From Petrosia ficiformis (Eukaryota > Porifera > Demospongiae > Haplosclerida > Petrosiidae), in assembly GCA_947044365.1 (NCBI GenBank), contig OX345649.1, forward strand, positions 5,520,687 through 5,584,686: a stretch of DNA of 64,000 nt. The letters are read 5' to 3'. The notes beneath the pieces were generated by a model that was not told the origin of the DNA, did not search any database, and worked only from the letters and a program-made list of their open reading frames with translations. The translations under genes were made by a program, and so were the position numbers. Numbering within the stretch: the stretch's first letter is position 1; the number at the start of each line of letters is the position of its first letter. This document shows, piece by piece, positions 26,847-37,302 of this stretch.

Positions 26847-28259
26847 ATGGCACTGTACAAGTATTTGAAACCTGTTAATAATTCTTTGCTGGATCCTCAT
26901 GGGCCTTTGTCTTCTAAAATAGAGCCTTCGGTAATTTCTGAAGTTAACAGACAAGTAACAGCTGTCCAGGAGAAAACAAACAAACGAGGAGAGTACCTGA
27001 AGTTCTCTGACGAAGAAAAGGCAACTGTTGCCTGCTATGCAAGTGAGAATGGAGTAGCAGCAGCAGTTCGACACTTCAAGCGATCAAAAGGAATGATTCT
27101 GAAAGAATCCACTGTCAGGGATTGGAAGAAGGCTTATCTAGCAGAATTATCCAAAAAGCGGCTGTCAGTTTGTTCTGGTAAGGACTTAGTTATTGACAAA
27201 TTACCTGCAAAACAGAGAGGAAGACCACCGCTGCTAGGAGAAAAATTAGATAACGAACTTCAGATTATCATCAAGGCAATGCGTGCTAGAGGTACTCCCA
27301 TAAGTTCTAGTATTTTAATCGGTGTTGGCAGAGGGATTCTTCTGAAATCAAACAGAAGTTTGTTAGAGGAGTATGGTGGGCAGATCATATTGAAGAAAGA
27401 ATGGGCAAGGTCAGTGATGAGAAGAATGGGCTATACGAAAAGAAGGGCTAACTCAAAGTCAAAGGTTATGGTGGATGACTTTGAAGAAATAAAGACACAA
27501 TTCTTACTAGATGTTAGAGCTTGCATAGAGTTTGAGGAAATTCCAATGGATATGGTGATAAATTGGGACCAGACTGGGATGAAGATAGTGCCCGCTACAT
27601 CTTGGACAATGGAGAAAAGAGGCACTAAAAGAGTAGAAATAGTAGGGATAGATGATAAACGCCAAATTACTGCTGTGTTTGGATGCACATTAGCTGGTGA
27701 TTTTTTGCCTGTCCAGTTAATTTACACAGGTAAAACGAAAAAAAGCCTCCCAAAGTTTAATTTTCCAAGCAGTTGGCACATTACGTGCACTCAAAACCAC
27801 TGGGCAAATGAGCAAACAATGGAAGAGTACCTTAATCATATCATTATTCCTTATATTCAGGACAAAAGGAAAGAACACAAACTACCTGATGACTACCCTG
27901 CACTAGTTCTTTATGACGTATTTAAAGGCCAGTGCACAGCTAATGTAAGTAGTATCCTGCAAGCAAATAATATTCTATATGTTCTTATACCACCAAATTG
28001 CACTGATCGCTTACAGCCCCTTGACTTGAGCATTAATAAGCCAGCCAAAGACTTTGTGAAACAAAAATTTCAGGAGTGGTACTCACAAGAGATATGCAAG
28101 CAACTAAACGATGGAAGTAATGAGCCTGTTGATATGAGATTGAGCATTATGAAACCTATTGGTGCACAGTGGTTATTAGAAATGTATGAATACTTTAAAT
28201 CTCATCCAAACTTAATTATAAATGGATTTCGTGCAGCTGGTATTCTGCCCAAAAAGTAA
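26847..28259 (+). CDS. Pogo/Tigger-family transposase (DDE_1 superfamily)
   Basis: 470 residues in one uninterrupted exon. The N-terminal third is a helix-turn-helix DNA-binding region (about 45-100, with FSDEEKATVACYASENG), followed by an AT-hook-like KQRGRPP and a second, CENP-B-like helical part (about 120-200). The catalytic core shows three acids in the expected contexts: D241 in VINWDQTG, D357 in LVLYDVFKGQ and D393 in LQPLDLSINK, a DD35D spacing. The gene sits inside 12-bp TIRs and is read toward the second gene of the element. All catalytic residues are present, so it may be active. A domesticated host gene is unlikely because the TIRs and TA duplications are still recognisable. Confidence 0.93.
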   Translation: MALYKYLKPVNNSLLDPHGPLSSKIEPSVISEVNRQVTAVQEKTNKRGEYLKFSDEEKATVACYASENGVAAAVRHFKRSKGMILKESTVRDWKKAYLAELSKKRLSVCSGKDLVIDKLPAKQRGRPPLLGEKLDNELQIIIKAMRARGTPISSSILIGVGRGILLKSNRSLLEEYGGQIILKKEWARSVMRRMGYTKRRANSKSKVMVDDFEEIKTQFLLDVRACIEFEEIPMDMVINWDQTGMKIVPATSWTMEKRGTKRVEIVGIDDKRQITAVFGCTLAGDFLPVQLIYTGKTKKSLPKFNFPSSWHITCTQNHWANEQTMEEYLNHIIIPYIQDKRKEHKLPDDYPALVLYDVFKGQCTANVSSILQANNILYVLIPPNCTDRLQPLDLSINKPAKDFVKQKFQEWYSQEICKQLNDGSNEPVDMRLSIMKPIGAQWLLEMYEYFKSHPNLIINGFRAAGILPKK

Positions 28260-28484
28260 TCGTTATCTGAATTGGTGACACATTATTCACTTTCAATCAT
28301 TAACCCAATCTATAATTATATAACATATATAATATACACTATTACTATAAACAATAATATTATTTTAATCATTAGTTCATACATGATTATTAATTATTGT
28401 TGCTAAGAACTGAAAGAAAACTGTTAACTGCATTAATGAAAAACAATGACTTAAAAGAGATGAGATAATAAGTGAAAAATAAAG

Positions 28485-29507
28485 TCATGGGAATTGTGTG
28501 AAATGTTTCTGTTCCAAACAAGAGATGAGATGGGAACGTAGATTTGTTTGTTTAAACTGGTGAGTTTCTAAAGCTTTAGGATCGTTTCCAAAAGCTAAGT
28601 AAGTAGCAAAAGCTATTGCAAATAGCCCACAATCATTTATACCATGTTGTTTCTGAACACATGGTAATACACACTTAATACCAGAGCTAGCAAATACTTC
28701 TCCAATCTTCCTTATGGTAATATCATCAACATCTTTATACAAAGAATCATATACATTTACTTCTTCATGCTTGCACCCTATGGTACTTACACAGATCCAA
28801 TGATTCCCACGGCAATGAAAAATATCTATGTAATTGTCAATCCAATTACCAACACAACTTTGCACCAATGTACAATGAAATCCTTTAAATAATGGGAATT
28901 GCTTCCGTAGTAGTTTTTGTGATATGTTCAGATGCATGTCATTGAGTTGTTGACCTTCTTGAACAGTTGCCTTATCAGACTGTTTTAAAATGATACTCTC
29001 AACATGTACCCATTCTATTTCAGAATCATGATCAATTTTTCTTCTTTTCCCTTCTTTCTCATCGTCTTCATCTACATTAACAACCTCATTGCCTTTCTTA
29101 GGAAACATGTTGTTCTTTGCTTCCTTGGTTGTGTTAACTGTAATGATTTCAGGCTTCACAAGCTTTCTCACTTTGTCAATTTTTGATAAATTGCCAGTAA
29201 AAATTAGTTTACAAGGGATCTCGAGTCCCCCCTGAGGAAGGTCACTAGAATACCTTCTGCTTCCATTAACGTGACATACAATGGACCCACTTCGTCTTAG
29301 AAACAGTGAACAAACAGCAGACACTTTCTTTGGTATGTGACCCACGATTATATTATCTTTCAGGACAGCTACAGCAAAGGGATCGTGTATATTATTTGTT
29401 TCTCTAGCACACTGTAAGAATTCTCCATCAGTAGCCACCCAAATGTCCTTATAAACGTGATAACCTCTCACCATCGCATCACAAGAGAACGTCCCTTCCG
29501 CCATCAT
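28485..29507 (-). CDS. HIRAN domain plus ULP1-like (C48) cysteine protease protein carried by the transposon
   Basis: 340 residues in a single exon. Residues about 8-105 form a HIRAN-like domain (VRGYHVYKDIW, NNIHDPFAVAVLKD, VGHIPK, CSLFLRRSGSIVC), a fold known to bind DNA ends in HLTF. A basic/acidic linker with GKRRKID may be a nuclear signal. Residues about 220-330 look like a ULP1/SENP-type protease: H236 in GNHWICV, D254 in VYDSLY, Q287 and C293 in QHGINDCGLFAIAFA, with the Gln-to-Cys spacing of that family. The gene is convergent with the transposase, 225 bp apart, and starts just inside the right TIR, so it is cargo of the element. Its substrate (SUMO, ubiquitin or another) cannot be read from sequence. 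Confidence 0.82.
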   Translation of the reverse strand: MMAEGTFSCDAMVRGYHVYKDIWVATDGEFLQCARETNNIHDPFAVAVLKDNIIVGHIPKKVSAVCSLFLRRSGSIVCHVNGSRRYSSDLPQGGLEIPCKLIFTGNLSKIDKVRKLVKPEIITVNTTKEAKNNMFPKKGNEVVNVDEDDEKEGKRRKIDHDSEIEWVHVESIILKQSDKATVQEGQQLNDMHLNISQKLLRKQFPLFKGFHCTLVQSCVGNWIDNYIDIFHCRGNHWICVSTIGCKHEEVNVYDSLYKDVDDITIRKIGEVFASSGIKCVLPCVQKQHGINDCGLFAIAFATYLAFGNDPKALETHQFKQTNLRSHLISCLEQKHFTQFP

Positions 29508-30921
29508 TTAGGTTACACCCACGTATTACTAATTAAAATTAATTAATGCCACGAATATTAAAACCCACGAAATTTCAATAATAAAGCAAAATTTTAAAAA
29601 CGCGAAAATTTAATCCCTCGAATTTTTCAACGCCTACGGTAAAAGGAGGCGTTGACAGTAAATTTGACATTTTAGCGTTATAAAGAAGATTGGAGAAGAG
29701 ATAAACTAGACGAAGAGAGAGAAGAGCTTTGGAGACAGTAGTAGAAAGAGAGTTCAGGAGATCTTTGGACTAACTGATATAGAGAGAGAAGCCTAGCTAA
29801 CATCTGGTAGAGATAGTCATATAATGAGCCTGTACTGTAGTGTACTACACTTAGAAGGTAATACGCTTGCCTAGCTTAAACTGCCGAAGGCATTTAGAAT
29901 AATAAATACAAGTACAGAGAAGATTGAACAGAGTTGGAGAGAGAGAGTGAGAGACATAATATTTAGTTTATTGATTTAATAAACAAAATTATAATACATT
30001 CATTTGTAGTATTTGATTCTAAGTAATAATTCTTTCAATGACTACACTACTATGCTTAGAACATAATATGTACTACGTTTGCCTAACTAGCTTAAACTGC
30101 TGAAGGCTAGTATAATTATAATTACTAGCTTAATACCACCTTCGGCAGTTTAAGCTAGTTAGGCAAACGTAGTACATATTATGTTCTAAGCATAGTAGTG
30201 TAGTCATTGAAAGAATTATTATCTAGAATCATATATTGTATTATAATTTTGTTTAATAAATCAATAAACTAAATGTTATGTCTCACTCTTCAATCTTTCC
30301 TGTCCTAATTGGTATAAGCTAGGCAAGCGTAGTACCTTCTAAGTGTAGTACACTACAGGCTCATTATATGTCTATCTCTATCAGATGTATGCTAGGCTTC
30401 CCTCTCTATATCAGTTAGTCTTGTCCATGTTTTTCTATGTCTATTTCTATCTAGCCTTTAGCAAACATCTACATACACGAGAATGTCATTCAGATGTTAC
30501 TCCTCTATATCATCAGTCAGTATTGTTTGTTGTCTACGTCTCTCTCTATCCATAGATCAACACTCTCTACTACTGTATCCAAAGCTCTTCTCCTTCTTTG
30601 TCTAATTCTATCCCTTCTCTAATCTTTTGTATAATACTAAAATGTCAAACTTACAGTCAACACCTCCTTTTATTACATCATGACGTCATGTCAACGTCTA
30701 ATTTTCTGGGTGTTTGTTGCAGGTGAATTTGTGACAGAGAATGGTAATTATATGTAGATAATTATAGTTACATATATATATATATATATATAGTTTGAAC
30801 CCGTGGATAAGCAATCATAGGGATGGCCCTACGAGCCACAATAATTATAGTTATAGATAACAAAATTATAATTGTTATTACAATTATAATTAATATTAAA
30901 ATATTTTTGTGTTTTATACAG

Positions 30922-32231
30922 GGAAGAAGAAACAAATGCCCAGGTTTGGACAGTAGATACATTTGATGGAGTTAATGTTTCTATGGAAAGTGGAATCAAT
31001 TGTTGGTCATTAGAAAGGAATGACGAAGAAGGCGAAGGAATAGAGGTGATGGAAATTAACATAGGGAATGAAAATTTGGAAGACTTAGAGGATATTTTAG
31101 TTACCGCACTCACAAATTTACAAGTTGTTCCTGTTGCTCCAGAGAGCTTAGATATCCCAACAGGATATCGTGTCTTATCTACAGCCTCCCCTCATGAAGG
31201 AAATGAAAATTTGGAAGAGGACAATAGTTACGAATTACTTGAAGTACAAAGTACGGAGAGTATGGAATGGAATGATGAAGACACAGAGGAGGTGATGAAT
31301 ACATACGAAGGGAATGAAAATTTGGAAGAGGACAATAGTTACGAATTACTTGAAGTACAAAGTATAGTGAAACCAGAAGCAAGTTCCTGTAATACGATCA
31401 GAGAAAGACTCATCTGTAATACTCCAAATAACAGTTTCTTGCGTCATCACAAAACCCAGCTAGTTTTCCCATCACAGACAAATGATGTCGAAATGGAAGA
31501 ATATGCACAACATCCACAACAAACCATTGTTGAGGGAAGTAACGAGTGTGTATGTAACTTGGAGCTTGACAATATCCCAGTTTTAGCTCTCCCACAAGAG
31601 TCCAATTTGGGATTGCCACATTCCAAATCCATGCTACCAACAGAAGAATCCGGTATCGAGGTCAAAACCAAACAAATATCAGTTACCAACTCTGTTATCA
31701 TATCACCTTCATCTCTACCATATCAGAGCTCTCAAGAAATGGATGCTTTTCTCTCTCGATCAGTAGCTGAATCACAACATGGAGGACTGTTTGCTATTAC
31801 CTATAAGAAAGGTAAGTGTATATACATGTATGTAATATATGGAGCTATGAACACATACACATTATAATCAGAGCAGCTTCTAAGTATAATGATTGATTCA
31901 TCACAAACCAATCCTGGTTTTGATTAGCTAGTTACAATTAAGTGAGGGACACTTTTGGTAGTAATTATAGTAATTGCAGACTGAAGACATTACACATTTA
32001 ACTTGATCCTCGTCTTGTTCTTCCCTCTCTTTATCAGGTGGATGGCCAAAATCTGAATTACCGCCACCCCAGGATAAACCACCAAATCTGGCTGAAAAGA
32101 CCTGGAATGATGATATGCTACAACCTCCACTATTATTATACGAGTGGAGTTTGAAACCAGATATCCATCCACCATATGTGGCAAGGTTTCCAGATCCATC
32201 ACTTCTGAATCCAGCAGAGATGGACAAATAG
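30922..32231 (+). CDS. Unrecognised acidic protein, 5' part of a possible longer gene
   Basis: I do not recognise this protein. Exon 30922-31811 (first ATG 30983) joins in phase to exon 32038-32231, with GT-AG sites, and reaches a TAG at 32229-32231. The protein is acidic and low in complexity, with a recent internal duplication: GNENLEEDNSYELLEVQS occurs twice (112-bp period) and a degenerate third copy precedes it. The second exon encodes a Pro/Trp-rich tail (PPPQDKPPNLAEKTW, then PPYVARFPDPSLL). The exon begins at a splice acceptor right beside the transposon island, so earlier exons may have been displaced or lost. The frame continues open after the TAG to a donor at 32275 that fits the next exon, so this and the following entry may be one gene. 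Confidence 0.55.
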
Positions 32232-35170
32232 ATGAATACCCAAGATCTATGGGGAAAACATTTAAACAACATTACGTAAATACTGTAGTAGATACACCTT
32301 TTTTTTTAGGCAGTGGCTATTTGTTTAGCAATTGCTAGATGAATACCTACAACATTTTTTTCGCTATGTAAAACGTAATAAAGTACTGATTTTGTATTTT
32401 GAGTAAGCTGTGATTAGTTCTTTAAAAAAAAGTATCAGTAATGTTTAAAGACAACATTCATACACATAATTAATATAGTTATTATTACATAATATATAAT
32501 TATACTCTCTTAACAGACTATCACTGAAAACATACTGTATAGGTTTACTCACTGAAAGTTATCAACAGTCATTCTTCTCTTGACAATTCTTCATTGTGAT
32601 CTTGATGTTCTGTAGTATAACAAATTTTACTACAAAATTTATATAACTCCATTAAAATTTGTTTAGTTAATTAAAAGGGTGTCACATTACTATTATATAA
32701 TTTTGCTAAGTCATTAACCACAAAAACAATGTAAGTTGTATAATAGTGAGATACAATCATAAATAGTTATATTTATTATTAAATAGGGAACTCATTGACA
32801 CTAGCTTGAGGTCTATCCAGAATCAAGAAGAAGAGAATGTAATTCCATCAAGTGATGAGTTGAGCTATGAAGCTTTAGATAATGATAACTTATGCAAAGT
32901 GCCTGATCAGGATTGCTCAAATGATGAGGTGTTTGTAGAACATCAGGCAGATAGCACAGTACCATCTAAAGAAAATACTCACTCTGAGCCTGACAGGGGA
33001 GACAAGTCAGAGAACAGAGATGTAGAGGTTGAAGACAATGATGAAGTTAAAAAGGAAATCGGGGAGACAGTAGAGGAAGAAAAGGAGTTGAAGAAATCAG
33101 AGGAAGAGGATATTAATAAAACTAATGAAACATCTCAAGATGAAGAGCTACCAAATGAAGAGACACCAATGTTGGAAGTCACTCCTTACCAATCTCAGGA
33201 TAACTCGATATCAAAGGAAGACGAGGGACAACCTGAAGATCTTGCTAGCTCTAGTCGTAGCCAAACTGTAGATCCTTTGGTTAAGAAAAGGGTTTCATCT
33301 TCAACTAACAAAGTATTTAACACTTTTTCCGATACACAAGCGTTTGTGTCTCAGTCTTCACCAAGATGTGATTACGCTTTTGAACAAGCAGTACCAGGAC
33401 AACCAACAATTCCAGAAAAAGAATTAGGCCACGATCTTTCATCCTGTTTGGTAGCTCCTAAAGAGCATGTTGTTACCTTAAAACAACCCTTACAACAAAC
33501 CAATACCAAAAATGAAATGGTTTGTGTCAGTAGCTCTGGAAAAGAATTCTTTGAGAAAATAAAAGTCGTCTTGCAGTATCCACTTGCCGTGATCTCTACA
33601 GAATGGGATTCCTTCCTCACACTACCAGTGGAAGCAGAGCATGTATCTAAACAAAGCCAAGAGTTAATAGTAGCCAAATTCAGTTTTATACCTACAGGTA
33701 AGTGACTTTATAAAAGTTGAATATGTGAAGTATTCACAAATAAACATGTCCGTCACTAATTGGAAAGGATGTAACTAATGTCCTCACCCCCTCCAAGTAT
33801 TCATCCCCATTAGCTCAACTTGCAATGGTTTCATGTAAGACTGAGATTTGATAACTATTAGTGCATACACTAAATTTAGCAATGTTTTAAATAGTCAGAA
33901 TTAGCATGCATTAATTTTGGCAAATCTCTGAGCCACACCTAATATGCCTAATAAAAAACTTAAATGAGCATGAAATGTATTTTCTAGTGTGTACTAGTTT
34001 TAGCGATTATAACGATAGTCACTAAAATTGCTAAAATTAGTACACAAAATTAAAAGTAGACTTAAAGTACAATTATAAAAAATGAATGCACTGATGGTAC
34101 AGAACCCTGGCCATTAGTGTGATTCAAAAATGAGCACTCCAACTTATCATTCACAGAAAATAACTGGAGACAATACTACATACTATATATAAATACATAA
34201 TACATGTATATATGTGTGTTAGATCTTAGTAAGTACTGTGTTAACAAGAACCTTCATGTGTAGAAACTTACTATTGCTTGAACATCCATGAAATGAAGTA
34301 GAAAGTGACTGTTATGGCAGAAAGCTTAGACCCATTGCTAATGTAGTAGTGGCCACACTACCTAAACCTCTGCTTGTTTAGCCGCTATTCTCCACCAGTG
34401 ATAGTCAAGATCATTTGTGTTTCCATGCACTCATTTCTTATCGGATGTCTTCAGATTGTGAAACAGTAACCAACTAACCATTAGTTATAAAAAAAAATGT
34501 CATCATTTTAAAACCAAACATTTTGTAAAAAGCATCTTTGTTTTTTCCTAGTATCATTTGAAGTTTGCTATTAACTCATTCAAATACTAAGTTTTTGTTA
34601 TAACCTTTTAAAATTAGAGATACATCCTGATATATATAAACACTTCATGATTCCACTATTAATATTCATATACTATTTCATTTGACTTACTATCTTCCAC
34701 CATTGATAATAGATATGACTACAACAAAAGACAGTGCCTGCAAAACCCAACGAGAAACTCCATGTATGAGTATTATCAGCTCTTCCACAACAGGCATGAA
34801 ACCAACATCAAAATCTTTGAAAACTCGACAAAAACCCTCTAAAACTAATAGTATCTCTGTTGGTGAAAAATCACATACTCCTGTTTCTGAAGAAGATACT
34901 TCTCGTCAACAAATCATTTGTGTGACACCTCCAGGAGATTGTATTGCCCCAATATCTCGTATACCTGTACGCAAGAAAAAGAAAACCAAGTCCAAGACTA
35001 AACACTCAAAAAGGATGCAAATACCTTCTTCTGATGACAAAGCTACAAAGATATTCAATTTTCCAACTGATGATAACATCATCAGTCATGATGATGAAAC
35101 ATGTCTAATAGTTGCAGACTCATCCTCTTTGGTTCCTATGAACACGGGGTCATCTTGGAAAGAGAACTAA
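32232..35170 (+). CDS. Unrecognised acidic, Glu/Ser-rich protein, 3' part of the same possible gene
   Basis: Three segments fit in phase: 32232-32275 (ATG at 32232 directly after the upstream TAG), 32787-33697 and 34713-35170 (TAA). The middle exon is strongly acidic (EKELKKSEEEDINKTN), then more mixed with WDSFLTLPVEAEHV near its end. The last exon carries a Lys-rich stretch, RKKKKTKSKTKHSKR, that looks like a nuclear localisation signal. No known domain is visible. Either this is a separate short-leader gene or it continues the preceding acidic protein across an in-frame stop. The 1 kb intron 33698-34712 contains a repeat also found at 39519-39809. Confidence 0.5.
34080..34373 (+). repeat. 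Dispersed repeat R, copy 1
   Basis: About 290 bp, closely matching 39519-39809 in the same orientation. Shared words include CACTCCAACTTATCATTCAC, AACTGGAGACAATACTAC and CATGAAATGAAGTAGA. It lies in an intron of the orphan acidic gene. I see neither clear terminal repeats nor an open frame. Confidence 0.7.
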
Positions 35171-35620
35171 CTAGTGAATCATTGACGATTTGATAACTAA
35201 TGCATTTAATATGTGTACAATGATTTGTTTTGTAGTAACTTTGCTGTGGTTCTTTTGTTTAGTACGTAATAGAAATTTTGTTTTGTTGTAGTTCTACATG
35301 TTAACTACATAAGTACAGTAGGTAGACATATTTTGGTTTGTTTCAGTTCTTTGTTTTTGATAGTAAATGTTTTAAGATATAATTCTCTAGAATGCAAAGT
35401 CCTTGTAATTGTGAGATGCATAATAGATGAACAGGTTTGTTTTATTTCAGTACATGTAGTTAGTAATGTACATCAACAAAACCTTTGCTGCTCTTCTTTG
35501 TCTTCATTATAATTTTTGTTTTGTAAACATAAAGACAGTCAAGTCCTTGTTGTTGTAAAAGAAATTTACTATGATTATCATTTAAGTACACGTGACTAAT
35601 TAATACTTATATGCAAATAA

Positions 35621-35900
35621 GAATGACGTAATTTGTTACTATTATTAGACAGAGACAGTAAGAGCCTTCTTTCTCTCAGGTAAATCATTATTATGATTTA
35701 GTGGTTCCTTCTATATTAGACTCATTTTAATTTTGTGTAAACTTCCACTCCTGTTTGGGCGGCTACAGTGTATCTATAATAATACTATTTGATATGATTG
35801 TGGGTAGCTATGACATTAGACAAATGGGAATCCTATTATCTTGTGTTTATAAACATTACACAGGTTATCATCTACCTCGGAAATCAAGATACATAATTCA
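35621..35900 (+). promoter_or_regulatory. Duplicated promoter/first-exon module, copies near 35.6 and 36.3 kb
   Basis: GAATGACGTAAT at 35621-35632 is followed by a pyrimidine-rich stretch and a splice donor (CTCAG|GTAAAT) ending at 35679. The downstream block 35717-35885 (TTCCACTCCTGTTTGGG, GTGTTTATAAACATTACACA) is repeated at 36266-36440. Equivalent blocks occur at 38.3 and 40.2 kb ahead of other cluster genes, so these look like copied 5' ends with a non-coding first exon. Confidence 0.5.
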
Positions 35901-37302
35901 GCCAAGCTGTTAAAAGTTCACAGCTACTTCAAATTTGGGTGATGAGTTATACAATATAGTTTAATGTATATATAGTATGGAGTTTAATATAAGGTTAAGA
36001 CATGCTGTAACTCAATAACAAAGTTATATTGACACACACACAAAACAGTGTAGTAATATGAAAATAGTTACCCTCCAAAAAGTTCTAGAAATATCCCTGA
36101 CATGTAGTTGATATGTTTACATTTCAATGGTTGGGTTTTCTTATTGAATTGTAACATGTACTTTATCTACTAAACAATTAACAATTCTATGATACTATTA
36201 GACTTTTCACATCTGCATTTGTATATTGTTTATAGAATACAAAATGGCTGACTATTAGCCACTATATTAGACTCCTTTCAATTTTGTGTGAACTTCCACT
36301 CCTGTTTGGGTGGCTACAGTGTATCTATAATAATACTATTTGATATTAGATATGACATTAGACAAATGGGAATCCTTTTAAAGCTAATTATCTTGTGTTT
36401 ATAAACATTACACAGGTTAATTATCATCTACCTCGGAAATCATTAACCAAGTCGTTAAAAGTTCACAGCTACTTCAAATTGGGTGATGAGTTAAACAATA
36501 ATGAATGCACTATATAGTTTAATGTACACATAGTATGGAGTTTAATGTATAAGGTTAATGCACTCAATAACAAAGTAATATTGACGTACACACAAAACAG
36601 TGTAATAATATGAAAACAGTTATCAACAAGTGTATATAGAGAAAAAAAACATCCCTATATTTGCTTTGTGATGACTATGTATTAAGCATTGCTGATGGCA
36701 CTAGTGTCTCTACCTTTCTGTGTACTCCAAAGCTGGGGCCTGAAGAAGTAAGTGTAAGCCTGACTGCAGTCTAAATACACACATCTTTGATGAACTGACT
36801 GAAGTACTCCTACAAGGTTCTAAATGATGACTTCCAAACTTAACAACTTATTATACTTACTTGTTAAAGATTCTTGCATAATATTTATACTGTTTCTCTG
36901 CTATATACAACAGTTATTAGCAGTTTCTGAATCTTCCTGGCTTGTCTGTAGCTCGAAGAGCCTCGAATGCGCGTTCTTTTACGCGCCACGCCCATTAATT
37001 GACTTAGCCCCCCGGGAATGACGCAACTTCCTTAACTACGTATACAACGCATAGTCGCGCAAGTGACACAAACATATATATATATATATATATATACATT
37101 AAACCCCGTGGAAAGCAATTATAGGGATGGCCCTACGGGCCATAATAATTCTAAACTAAAATCAATCTTTAGTATTGTACATGTAGATACAATTCATTAC
37201 ATTGCTAATATGTACTTTACCTATAAACAACACAATTAACAATTAACAATTCTATGATACTATTACACTTTTCAATCTACATTTGTATGTTGTTTCTAGA
37301 AA
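35901..37302. other. Non-coding interval within the orphan cluster
   Basis: This interval holds the second copy of the 5' block (36266-36600), a family A element (36650-37144) and the 5' flank of the gene at 37303. The only open frames fall inside the mobile element. A splice acceptor (TTTCTAG) lies just before 37303. Confidence 0.6.
36650..37144 (+). mobile_element. Short TIR element, family A copy 3
   Basis: It runs from CATCCCTATATTTGCTTTG to AAAGCAATTATAGGGATGG and CCCTACGGGCC. It is very close in sequence to copy 1 at 25800, including the preceding AAGTGTATATAGAGAAAA flank, which suggests that the two share a recent origin. Confidence 0.8.

Larger units (their letters stand above)
26708..29641 (+). 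mobile_element. Pogo/Tigger-like DNA transposon with two convergent genes and TA target duplications
   Basis: The ends are TA-CCGTAGGCGTCG and the inverse CAACGCCTACGG-TA, so the TIR is CCGTAGGCGTYG followed by a looser 40-bp inverted similarity (AAATTTCGC-type words and a GTGGGTG box before each gene). The TA on each side is the expected target duplication of the Tc1/mariner/pogo superfamily. The partner arm of the host palindrome, at 30666-30679, still shows the unoccupied site with a single TA. The plus-strand gene encodes a DDD transposase and the minus-strand gene a HIRAN/ULP1-like protein. Both frames are intact, so the insertion is probably recent. Confidence 0.9.
26636..30757. mobile_element. 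Long palindromic (foldback-like) element, itself interrupted by a pogo-like transposon
   Basis: The outer ends are inverted copies: CTGTCACAAATTCACC near 26652 and GGTGAATTTGTGACAG near 30730. Once the 26708-29641 transposon is removed, the left arm (26636-26707 plus 29642-30115) matches the reverse complement of the right arm (about 30125-30757) almost to the centre. A long, nearly identical block (TTAGAACATAATATGTACTA and its surroundings) lies on each side of a centre near 30120. No protein is encoded in the arms. It inserted into family A copy 2. Confidence 0.8.
26305..30840 (+). mobile_element. Family A copy 2, split by the nested palindromic element
   Basis: The left part, 26305-26635, starts ATCCCTATGACTGCTTTG and runs as far as the block equivalent to the ACTACGTATACAAC region of copy 1. 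The right part, 30758-30840, resumes with the AT run, then CCCGTGGATAAGCAATCATAG and GGCCCTACGAGCC, the right end of the family. Together they make one complete element with about 4.1 kb of other DNA inserted. It abuts copy 1 almost directly in the same orientation. Confidence 0.75.

Noticed and set aside
26637..27074. 145-residue minus-strand open frame
   Set aside because: Antisense to the transposase start and spanning the left TIR; no domain.
28485..29507. Host SENP/ULP1 gene
   Set aside because: It lies between the TIRs of the pogo-like element, has no introns unlike every conserved host gene here, and carries a HIRAN domain not found in animal SENPs.
36824..37021. Small open frame with a hydrophobic start
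   Set aside because: It lies wholly inside a family A mobile element and is not kept in the other copies. The similar frame at 48465-48650 was rejected for the same reason.
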